A DNA stretch of 14,064 bases from Acidobacteriota bacterium (GTDB taxonomy: Bacteria > Acidobacteriota > Blastocatellia > Pyrinomonadales > Pyrinomonadaceae), in the NCBI GenBank assembly GCA_003222835.1, contig QHXE01000384.1, positions 1 through 14,064 of the forward strand. The letters are read 5' to 3'. Of this stretch, positions 7,067 to 14,064 are shown piece after piece (within the stretch, counting starts at the first letter, position 1; each line of letters opens with the position of its first letter). A program made the position numbers and the translations under genes. The notes beneath the pieces were generated by a model that did no database searches, was not told the DNA's origin, and saw only the letters and a list, made by a program, of their open reading frames with translations.

Positions 7067-7639
7067 TTATTGCGATAAGTCGAGGTCAGCCGGCTCGTTG
7101 AGATTCCAGAAAAGTGTTTCCTCTTCTTTCGCCACGTTAAGAGCACGCAGCTTGCCTGCTTTGACGAGTTTGTTCGTTAGCGTCTGAAGTGAAAACTCGA
7201 TTCCAGAAAGCGCTTCGACAAGATCGACATGTGCATCAGCTGGATAAATCGCGGCCAAGGGTTCGGCCCGATCGTCGATCATCGGAAGCACACCGCAGCC
7301 GGGTTCGATCTCATTGCCAATCGCGCGCAAATAATCCTCGCTCATAAGCGGCATGTCGATAGCGAGCGCAAGCAAGTGACCTGTTTGGACTTGCGCGAGC
7401 GCCGCCGTTAAACCGCTAAGCGGGCCGCGCGAAGGCGGATCGTCCGATACAAATTGCATACCGGACGGTCGCCATGGCGGATCTGTCCGGGCGGAAATGA
7501 AAATTTCCGCCAGTTCCAATTTGCGCAGAAGGTCGAGTTGAATTTGCCAGAGCGGTTTTTCGCGAAAAACAATCGTCGCCTTGTCTTTGCCCATCCGATG
7601 CGATTCGCCGCCGGCGAGCAACACCGCGCTGATCTTCAT
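7067..7639 (-). CDS. mobA: Molybdenum cofactor guanylyltransferase
   Basis: A 190-residue nucleotidyltransferase that attaches GMP to molybdopterin to make the guanine dinucleotide cofactor used by formate dehydrogenases. The GTP-binding signature LAGGESHRMGKDKA spans residues 8-21. SDDPPSRGPLSGL and LAIDMPLMS carry the metal-binding and substrate parts, and the ending NLNEPADL is typical of MobA. Length matches the family (about 190-200). Its ATG overlaps the stop of the MOSC gene (ATGA), so the two are translationally coupled. The neighbouring bis-MGD-type formate dehydrogenase is the likely consumer. It acts in the cytoplasm before cofactor insertion. Confidence 0.92.
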   Translation of the reverse strand: MKISAVLLAGGESHRMGKDKATIVFREKPLWQIQLDLLRKLELAEIFISARTDPPWRPSGMQFVSDDPPSRGPLSGLTAALAQVQTGHLLALAIDMPLMSEDYLRAIGNEIEPGCGVLPMIDDRAEPLAAIYPADAHVDLVEALSGIEFSLQTLTNKLVKAGKLRALNVAKEEETLFWNLNEPADLDLSQ

Positions 7640-8115
7640 CCAGCTCGCTCAGGCGCCCGTGCAGTCGAGCGCAATTTACCATCCGTCAAAATCCGGGCGC
7701 GCAAACCGCCCCGACCTTTGAGAAATTCTTCCGCACCGGGCGCAATAGCGCGGTCCATCCAATAACACGGTCGGCATTCTGCCGTCCCTTGAAACCGCAC
7801 TCCTTGGACTTCAAAATCCTGGCCGATCAATTCATTAAGATCGACTTTACGCGTTATCACGTTGCGACGAACCAAATCAGGCGAGCAATCCTGAACTTCA
7901 ACCGTGCCACAAAGCTCATCGAAAACCTCGAGTGAGAAAAATGTGATCTGGCCTTTGTAATCTTCCTCGTAATCAAAAAAGCGATCGCCGCGAATGCCGT
8001 GACCGGCCACGCACTCGATCATCGGCACTTCAATCGCTGGATAGTCATCCGGCTCGCGCCCGTGATGCCCGAAAAAATTGTGGCTGTGCGAAATGTAAAG
8101 GTGGCAGATTTCCAT
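7636..8115 (-). CDS. MOSC-domain protein
   Basis: A 159-residue protein of the short MOSC (molybdenum cofactor sulfurase C-terminal) type. Visible marks are NFFGHHG at 14-19, the core GHGIRGDRFF at 38-47, RRNVITR at 83-89 and the ECRPC cysteine pair C114/C117. Family members handle sulfur or molybdopterin; the cysteine in this position is often needed for activity. The frame is open upstream to a TTG at 8154, but the ATG at 8113-8115 starts directly at the conserved MEICHLYIS, so I use it. It overlaps mobA by four bases and diverges from fdhD across about 61 bases. The context suggests a part in preparing the cofactor of the formate dehydrogenase. Confidence 0.87.
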   Translation of the reverse strand: MEICHLYISHSHNFFGHHGREPDDYPAIEVPMIECVAGHGIRGDRFFDYEEDYKGQITFFSLEVFDELCGTVEVQDCSPDLVRRNVITRKVDLNELIGQDFEVQGVRFQGTAECRPCYWMDRAIAPGAEEFLKGRGGLRARILTDGKLRSTARAPERAG

Positions 8116-8176
8116 CGGGACAATGATACCATCGCGGGCAAGCGCCGCGAGCAATTGCGCGTATTCTACCGCTCAG

Positions 8177-9004
8177 ATGAAAGAACACGGAATCGGATCG
8201 GGACAAATCGTCCGGCGCAAGGAGGATGGCTTGCTCGAATATCAGCGCGACGATCTCACCGTCGAAGAACCGCTCGAGATTCGAATTGGCCGTAAGACTC
8301 TCGCGACGACGATGCGCACACCTGGCCACGATGAAGAGCTCGCCGCCGGGTTTCTCGTTTCCGAAGGAATTGCGCGTAAGGCCGAACAGATCACGAAAAT
8401 TTCACGCCCAGCCGATTCGGCGAATCGCGAAAACATCATCGTCGCCGACATCGCTGGGGGAGTGAAATTGAAACTGAGTTCAGCAAAGCGATTTGGAACG
8501 ATCTCAACCAGCTGCGGAATTTGCGGCAAAAGCAGCATCGCGGCGATTCGGCAAAACTTTCCTCCGATCGCTTCTGCGCAAAACGTTCGGATCAACATCG
8601 AAACTTTGCTTTCACTGCCTCAGCTGTTGGAAGGACAGCAAGGCGACTTCGCTCGCACCGGCGGAATCCATGCCGCCGGCATCTTTGATTTAAATGGCGC
8701 CGCGAAAATCGTTCGCGAAGACATCGGTCGCCATAATGCTGTGGACAAGGCGATTGGTCGCGCATTTCTCGATCGACTCCTGCCGCTGGATCGACATGTT
8801 CTTCTCGTCAGCGGCCGCGCTTCTTTTGAGATCATGCAAAAGGCGCTTTCCGCCGGAATTCCGATCGTTGCCTCAGTTTCCGCACCCTCGACCTTGGCAA
8901 TGAATTTTGCGCGTGAAAGCAATCAGACCTTGGTCGGTTTTCTTCGACCGCCATCGTTCAACGTTTACTCGCACATCGAGCGCATCATTCTCGACGAACG
9001 CTAG
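8177..9004 (+). CDS. fdhD: Formate dehydrogenase accessory sulfurtransferase FdhD
   Basis: A 275-residue FdhD protein, which passes sulfur from a cysteine desulfurase to the molybdenum cofactor of formate dehydrogenase. The reactive pair C113 and C116 lies in TSCGICGKSS. Other marks are TPGHDEELAAGFLVSEGI near 48-65, GGIHAAG, REDIGRHNAVDK and SGRASFEIMQKAL. The frame is open back to an ATG at 8123, but that would overlap the start of the divergent MOSC gene. The ATG at 8177 begins just before the conserved domain. It is the only clear plus-strand gene. Its TAG stop shares the palindrome CTAG with the stop of the nrfD-type gene. The gene is needed for an active FDH, which supports the function of the adjacent operon. 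Confidence 0.95.
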   Translation: MKEHGIGSGQIVRRKEDGLLEYQRDDLTVEEPLEIRIGRKTLATTMRTPGHDEELAAGFLVSEGIARKAEQITKISRPADSANRENIIVADIAGGVKLKLSSAKRFGTISTSCGICGKSSIAAIRQNFPPIASAQNVRINIETLLSLPQLLEGQQGDFARTGGIHAAGIFDLNGAAKIVREDIGRHNAVDKAIGRAFLDRLLPLDRHVLLVSGRASFEIMQKALSAGIPIVASVSAPSTLAMNFARESNQTLVGFLRPPSFNVYSHIERIILDER

Positions 9005-9681
9005 TAACGTTCCGCGGCGAAAACTGATTCCGGATCGGAGCCGGAAACTTTGCCCACCGCAATCCAGCCAACGCGGCTGACCAGCGCGCCAATTAAAAAC
9101 GAAAGTGCTGCGAGTGGAACCTGACCGAGCAGCCGGAGAACGATCGCGAGCGGGCCGTTCAAAACTTCGCCGATCCGAATAAGCCAGCCCGAGCCATGTT
9201 CGTGTATCGCACGATCGGCGGCGCCGTGTTTATCGACACTGAGCCAGACGAGGAGCGCCGATTCAACGCCGGCCGCATAAAACCCGAGGAAGTTGAGCGC
9301 GGGAATCCGATATCCGAGCAATTCCAACACTGCCGCGGCCGATCCCAATCCCGCCGTTCCAAAATGGATCGGCAACAGGGTGCGATGCAAAAACCACGCG
9401 GGGATCGCCGTCGCGCCGATTAGCACGCCGGTGTAGGTCGCGAGCAAAGTTCCGAAGATCGCCGAACCAAAAATGAAGACATCGGCAGCGAGGCGCAGGA
9501 GTTGATCGAGTGTGTCAGGGAAAATCTGATGAGCATGCAGTTCGAGCGCGATCAACCCCGGAACCGCGCAGGCGCCGAACGCGCTGAGAATCCAGGCGCC
9601 CATCGACATGGCCGATCGATGCTTAAAAACGCGCAGCATATTGAGGAAGAAACGACGGCTCCAGCGATGGCCGCGAGCCAC
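9001..9681 (-). pseudogene. NrfD-type membrane subunit, C-terminal part of a frame-broken gene
   Basis: This frame holds the larger rear part of an NrfD/PsrC-like integral membrane subunit. Homology starts at about FLNMLRVFKHRSAMSMGAW, the stretch that follows the conserved GRP motif in NrfD proteins, and continues through about seven hydrophobic segments to the end. In this family the subunit carries electrons from an iron-sulfur protein to the quinone pool. The apparent ATG at 9679-9681 begins MARGHRWSRRF, which is only the upstream helix read out of frame, so it is not a credible native start. The N-terminal part is in another frame (9552-9974). Its stop overlaps that of fdhD at CTAG. If the break is a sequence or assembly error, the two parts form one normal gene of about 330 codons. 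Confidence 0.75.
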
Positions 9682-9974
9682 ATGGCTGCGCGCGCAACTC
9701 CGACGTTCGTCGCGAGCGATGGATCAACATGATAAAAGATGATCGCGCCGCTTGCGATCACCGCGGACATCCCGGCGATTCCACCGAAGAAAAAGTAGAG
9801 CGGAATTTCCCACGTCCAAACCGGCGGTTTGACTACGGGTTGGCCGTAGTAACCGGGTTTGCGCGGAATTGGGCCGCCGGCCACATCGACACCTTTGCCC
9901 GGAACGACCCCATCCTTCCATGCTTGCTCGCGCAATTCTTCGAGTCGCTTTTCGGATGGCGAATTCGTCATCAT
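9552..9974 (-). pseudogene. NrfD-type membrane subunit, N-terminal part of a frame-broken gene
   Basis: The front of the NrfD-like gene. It starts at one of two adjacent ATGs (9972-9974 or 9969-9971); the first overlaps the fdhB stop as ATGA, indicating coupling. The cytoplasmic N-terminus leads into PGYYGQPVVKPPVWTWEI and membrane helices beginning YFFFGGIAGMSAVIASG, all typical of the family. Homology ends at about WLAAIAGAVVS near 9650; the frame then runs on with unrelated residues to 9552. The expected link, a helix end plus a motif like LLISDLGRP, is missing, roughly a dozen residues. The break point contains CGTCGTTTC, which could encode both the VVS before and the RRF after the lost segment, as expected after deletion between short direct repeats. 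Confidence 0.7.
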
Positions 9975-10840
9975 GAAAAAAATGCGAAGGCCACGAGCGT
10001 TGCGATGATGGATGCGATCGCCGTCGAGAACGCGGAGGTCCACGCCGATTTCAAATAAATCGTTGGAATCTGCGGTTTCGGCGGGAGTCCGTAGGCTTCC
10101 GGTTCACCGAGGATCAAAAAAAAAGCGTGGATGCCACGAACGGAAGTTTCCGTGGGATCGTAAAGTTGCGCGTCATTGTAACCGCTCCGTTTCAATTGCT
10201 GAACGCGCTCCGCTCCGCGCGCACGCAAATCATCGAGCCGGCCGAACACGATTGATTCGGTCGGGCAAACTTTGGCGCAGGCCGGAACGAGCCCGCTCTT
10301 TTGTCGGTCGTAACAAAACGTGCACTTGAAGGCGCCGCCCGCGTCCACCAGCGGCTCTGGTCGACGTTCGATCACGCCGAACGGACAGGACACGACGCAG
10401 TAACCGCAACCGTTGCAGACATCGTTCTGCACCAACACCGAACCAACTTCCGTGCGCATGATCGATCCCGTCGGACACGCCTCCAGGCAACCGGCTTCCT
10501 CGCAGTGTTTGCAAACGTCGGATAGAAACACCCACCGGAACGGATCGTCTGATTGCGGAGTCAGACCCATTGGTCCGGTGATTTGTTTCCCTTTCGGCCG
10601 GTCTTGTTCGAGGAACATGACGTGGCGCCAAGTCGATGCGCCAAGGTGGCCGGTATTGTCGTAGGAATTTCCCGACCACGTGAATCCGTCGTCGGGCACG
10701 TGGTTCCATTCTTTGCACGCGACTTCACAAGCCTTGCAGCCGATGCAAACACTTGGGTCGGTAAAAAATCCCACTTCGACCTTATCGTGCACGTAGGAAT
10801 GCTTCCGCTGATTCGTGCTCTGGACTCCTTCGCCGATCAT
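9971..10840 (-). CDS. fdhB: Formate dehydrogenase iron-sulfur (beta) subunit
   Basis: A 289-residue electron-transfer subunit. Four Cys clusters are visible: CIGCKACEVAC at 32-42, then CKHCEEAGCLEACP, CNGCGYCVVSCP and CTFC with ACAKVCP, enough for four [4Fe-4S] centres as in FdnH/FdoH. The C-terminal 25 residues (SAWTSAFSTAIASIIATLVA and on) form a membrane helix, again like FdnH, which ties the catalytic subunit to the membrane. It passes electrons from FdhA to the NrfD-type subunit. The ATG at 10840 lies 171 bases after fdhA, a gap filled mostly by a palindromic repeat. Its stop overlaps the ATG of the next gene. A different or longer original N-terminus displaced by the repeat is possible. 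Confidence 0.93.
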   Translation of the reverse strand: MIGEGVQSTNQRKHSYVHDKVEVGFFTDPSVCIGCKACEVACKEWNHVPDDGFTWSGNSYDNTGHLGASTWRHVMFLEQDRPKGKQITGPMGLTPQSDDPFRWVFLSDVCKHCEEAGCLEACPTGSIMRTEVGSVLVQNDVCNGCGYCVVSCPFGVIERRPEPLVDAGGAFKCTFCYDRQKSGLVPACAKVCPTESIVFGRLDDLRARGAERVQQLKRSGYNDAQLYDPTETSVRGIHAFFLILGEPEAYGLPPKPQIPTIYLKSAWTSAFSTAIASIIATLVAFAFFS

Positions 10841-10863
10841 ACGTTTACGCGCGATTCAGTGGC

Positions 10864-10998
10864 TTGGGTAGCGCACGCGTCTCGCGTGTTGGTTTCGGCG
10901 TCTCGCCGAAACAGGCTTTTTCCGTGTAGGTGCGGCAGGAGAAAAGTTCGCGATGGTGAGACACCATCGCCAGCACGCGAGACGCGTGCGCTACCCAA
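10864..10998. repeat. 135-base palindromic element with nested hairpins
   Basis: Outer arms 10864-10892 and 10970-10998 pair over 29 bases with a single T/G exception (GGGTAGCGCACGCGTCTCGC against its complement). Inside are two 9-base-stem, 3-base-loop hairpins: GTTTCGGCG/CGCCGAAAC around TCT (10892-10912) and GCGATGGTG/CACCATCGC around AGA (10950-10970). A 37-base core lies between them. The whole could fold as a cruciform or a three-way RNA junction. It sits between fdhA and fdhB. I recall similar elements as abundant dispersed repeats in soil Verrucomicrobia; only one copy is in this window. Confidence 0.85.
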
Positions 10999-11011
10999 AG
11001 AAATTCGCCGT

Positions 11012-14000
11012 TCATTCTGCTTTTCCGTTTCTGACATGGCCGCTTGCTAGTCTTGAGCCGCGCGGAGCGCGTGCCGGCGGTTGTTCCGGATGCAAATTCG
11101 GCGGGCCACCCTGCGGCACGTATTTGTTGAGCCAATCTTCGAAGGCAGGTCCGCGCGGCAATCGGCCCGGAACAATATTGCAAGCGAGCGCCTTGGCTTC
11201 CATGATCGTGACGTTCGGCTCGCCCGAAATCGGGACTAAGTCATTAGTGGCGTCGCCGCGCACCGGCCCGGCCGAACCGAAATGAAACGGCATCGCAATT
11301 TGATGCACGGTTTTCCCGTTGAGATGCATCGGTCGGATGCGGCGACTGACGAGTGCGCGCGCTTCGATCGCGCCGCGTAAACTGACAATCGAAATGTAAT
11401 CGCCAATATCGATCTTCAGTTCATCCGCCAGATGACTTAGGAAGCGCGACATCCCGCCGGCAGTATGATGCTCGGTCAGCCGGTAGGTTGTTAGGACAAA
11501 TGGAAAGCGCGGGTCGCCTGGCGGCGCGAACCGATTTTCCTGCCGGGTGAACCAATTGACCACTGGGTTGGTGTCGCGCGAGTAAAGCGCGTTGTGTACG
11601 GGCGACTCGAGCGGTTCGTAGTGCGTCGGCATCGGTCCATCCTGCAAACCGCTCGGGACGTGCAGCCACCCGAGACCATCTTCGTGCAATATGAACGGCG
11701 CATCGCCAGGAATTCCATCAAGCCCGCTCTCGTTTCCGGTGGGGCGAAACTCGGGCGACTTGTCGGGTGGAAAATCGGGAACGTCAACGCCGGTCCATTT
11801 GCGCTGCCCCTGGTCCCACCAGACTAATTTCTTGCGCTCGCTCCACGGCTCGCCGGTCGGTTTGGCGCTCGCTCTATTATATATGATGCGCCGGTCCCCC
11901 GGCCAGGCGAAGCCCCAGCCGTGGCCAAGATAATCCTTCGAGTTTCGCGAAAGCGCCTTGTTGATTTTGTCCGGCCCAAGGACGCCAGAGTAGATCCAGC
12001 CCCCACTTGCGGTCGAACCGTCGGCCTTCAATCGTGGAAAACCGTCAATCTGTGGACCGTGATGCGGATTGCCATCGCGATCGAAACCGAAGACGACTCC
12101 GTCAGCACCAGGCTGCGGATCAGTGTACCAACCGTTAATCTCCGCCAGCACGGATTCCATGTGGGGCTCACCGTGATCATCTTCCGGATACCACCAGTTG
12201 AGCGCGCGCAACGGCTCATCGAGCGGATCGGTCGATTGCTTAGCTTTTGCAATTACACGCAAAGCGAGCTGATGCATGAACCACCCTTCTGAACGCGCGT
12301 CGCCCGGCGGATCGACCGCTCTCTCGCGCCACTGCAAAAGACGCTGCGTGTTTGTGAACGCGCCTGCCTTTTCCGCATGACCTGCCGCCGGAAAAAAGAA
12401 AACTTCCGTCTCGATTTCTTCCGCCTTCAATTCGCCGCGCTCGATCTCGGGGGAGTCGTACCAAAATGTGGCTCCTTCGATTTCAACCATATCGCGGACG
12501 ACCAGCCATTTTAATTTTGACAACGACGTTCGCTGGAACCTGGAGTTGGCTGCAGCAACCGCCGGGTTCTGGCCCATCATGAACATGCCTTCCATTTTCC
12601 CGTCGGCCATGTCGTAGAGATATTCGAAGAACGAATGATTGCCGGTGAGTTTCGGCACCCAACTGTATCCGAAGTCGTTCTGAGGCGTCGCGTTTTTGCC
12701 GTAGTACGCCTTCAACAAACTGATGAAGTAGTTAGGATAATTATTCCAGAGACCAGTCGGCTTGATTTGATGCGCAAGGTAGTCGCGCAACGTTTCTTCG
12801 CTGCCGTCGCCGCGCGGCATCGCCAGATAGCCCGGCAAAATATCGTAGAGCGTCGGAATGTCGGTCGAGCCCTGGATCGATGCGTGACCGCGCAGCGCGA
12901 GGATGCCCCCGCCGGGACGCCCGATGTTGCCGAGCAACAGTTGCAGGATCGACGCGGTGCGAATGATTTGAACTCCCTTCGAATGTTGTGTCCAGCCGAG
13001 CGCATAACAAATTGCCGCGCTCTTGTCGGGACCTGATGCGGCGACGAGCGCATCCGCAACTTTGTGAAAGAGTGCCGGCGAAATTCCGCAAATCTTCTCC
13101 ACCATTTCAGGCGTGTAGCGCGCAAAGTGGCGGCGCAATGTTTGGAAAACGCAGCGCGGATTTTGCAAGGTCAGATCGCGCTCCGGAAAACTGAGGCTGG
13201 GCTCGCCATCGTAAAGCCAGCTCTCTTTGTCGTAAGTGCGTTGCTGTTCGTTCCATCCGGAGAAGAAACCGGTCGCTCCTTCTTCCGCGTCGCGAAAATC
13301 TTCACGCAGAATGCAGGATGCATTGGTGAAGTGCACGACGTAATCGCGGAAGAAAAAATTGTTCTCGATAATGTGCCTGACGAGGCCGCCGAGAAACGCG
13401 ATGTCGCCGCCCGCGCGTATCGGCACCCAGATATCGGCAAGCGCGCTCGTGCGTGAAAATCTGGGATCGACATGAATGATGGTCGCGCCCCGTTCCTTCG
13501 CTTTCATGACCCAGCGAAAACCGACCGGATGCGCTTCGGCCATGGACGAGCCTTCGATCAAAATGCAATCGGCGTTGGCGAGATCTTGTTGCGCAGTCGT
13601 AGCTCCGCCCCGGCCGAAAGAGGTGCCCAGACCGGGCACCGTGCTGCTATGTCATATCCGTGCCTGGTTGGATATGCAGACCATCCCCAGGCCGAGAGTG
13701 AACAGTTTTCGGATGAGATAATTTTCTTCGTTATCGAGCGTGGCGCCGCCGAGATGGCAGATCGCAGTCGTGTGATTGATGGTCGCGCCGTCTTTCTTGT
13801 GCACGAATGTGCGCTTGCGCGACTCCCAGACGCGGTCCGCGACCATGTCCATTGCGCGATCGAGCGGAATTTCCGTCCACTCTTTCGCGCGCGGCGCGCG
13901 ATATTTCATTTTTGTCTCGCGCCGATCGTGCGTGAGCAATTGATACGAGGCCGCGCCTTTCGGGCAAAGATTCCCCTGACTGATCGGACTCTCCGGATCG

Positions 14001-14064
14001 CCTTCGATGGAAATCAGTTTCCCATCCTTGTGAAAAATGAGTTGTCCGCAGCCGACTCCGCAGT
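11012..14064 (-). CDS. fdhA: Selenocysteine-containing formate dehydrogenase catalytic (alpha) subunit, 5' end cut by window
   Basis: A molybdopterin oxidoreductase of the FdnG/FdoG type that oxidises formate to CO2. About 1,016 residues are visible. The N-terminus, probably including a Tat signal and the first iron-sulfur Cys, lies beyond the window. The first visible residues are CGVGCGQL and then NLCPKG, the remaining Cys of the [4Fe-4S] site. At 13652-13654 an in-frame TGA occurs in NQARI-TGA-HSSTV, exactly where FdnG has selenocysteine (QARI-U-HSPTV). The His after it is the conserved active-site His. The frame is uninterrupted on both sides, and a SECIS-like hairpin follows. Further marks are DPRFSRTSALADIWVPIRAG, GMFMMGQNPAVA and a C-terminal molydopterin-binding domain ending KYVPQGG. 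Simple gene callers will split it at the TGA. It is the first gene of the visible fdh operon. Confidence 0.95.
13622..13654 (-). promoter_or_regulatory. Selenocysteine UGA codon with bacterial SECIS hairpin
   Basis: The TGA (13652-13654) is followed after 11 bases by GGTGCCC (13634-13640), the loop GGTCT (13629-13633) and GGGCACC (13622-13628), a perfect 7-base-pair stem. The loop starts 18 bases after the TGA. From memory, the E. coli fdhF SECIS has the same GGUCU loop at the same distance. This is the expected binding site for SelB that directs selenocysteine insertion. Confidence 0.9.

Noticed and set aside
6955..7146. A 63-codon minus-strand frame overlapping the end of mobA
   Set aside because: Its first half is mobA read in another frame; no ribosome site or family match supports the remainder.
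9552..9681. The overlap of the two nrfD frames as true overlapping genes
   Set aside because: Neither end of the overlap matches the family in its own frame; the pattern fits one gene with a frame break.
11012..13939. fdhA as two genes or a frameshifted pseudogene split at 13652
   Set aside because: Both parts are in the same frame, separated only by a TGA at the known selenocysteine site with a SECIS hairpin behind it.

Overview
The window reads as a piece of a soil-type bacterial chromosome. I lean towards Verrucomicrobia of the Chthoniobacterales kind. The reasons are the two palindromic intergenic repeats (10864-10998 and 3329-3359), which resemble repeats I recall from that group, and the general look of the proteins. 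This is inference, because no rRNA or marker gene is present. Almost everything is on the minus strand; fdhD is the one clear plus-strand gene. Several genes are tightly packed, with ATGA or similar stop/start overlaps.

Right part (9001-14064, read leftwards): a membrane-bound formate dehydrogenase operon. fdhA, the molybdenum/tungsten catalytic subunit, runs off the right edge of the window. It contains an in-frame TGA at the selenocysteine position, followed by a SECIS-like hairpin. A palindromic repeat separates it from fdhB (four [4Fe-4S] clusters and a C-terminal membrane helix). fdhB overlaps an NrfD-type membrane subunit gene whose reading frame is broken by what looks like a short internal deletion.

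Middle (7067-9004): cofactor genes. fdhD (plus strand) meets the nrfD gene tail to tail at a shared CTAG. It diverges from a MOSC-domain gene that overlaps mobA. All three fit maturation of a molybdenum formate dehydrogenase.

Centre-left (3953-6922): a small secreted peptide overlaps a two-helix membrane protein. These are followed by a Tat-exported bicupin oxalate decarboxylase and an OFA-family (OxlT-like) MFS transporter. Together with the formate dehydrogenase this suggests an oxalate-to-formate-to-CO2 route. Both redox steps may lie outside the cytoplasm.

Left part (87-3871): a 130-residue protein of unknown role with a C-terminal membrane helix, a secreted glycine-rich protein with a peptidoglycan-binding domain, an aldo/keto reductase, a beta-hydroxyacid dehydrogenase (glyoxylate/succinic semialdehyde reductase type), and a stand-alone sigma-70 region 4 domain. 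The two genes at 3216 and 3793 share an 18-base motif the same distance upstream of their starts.
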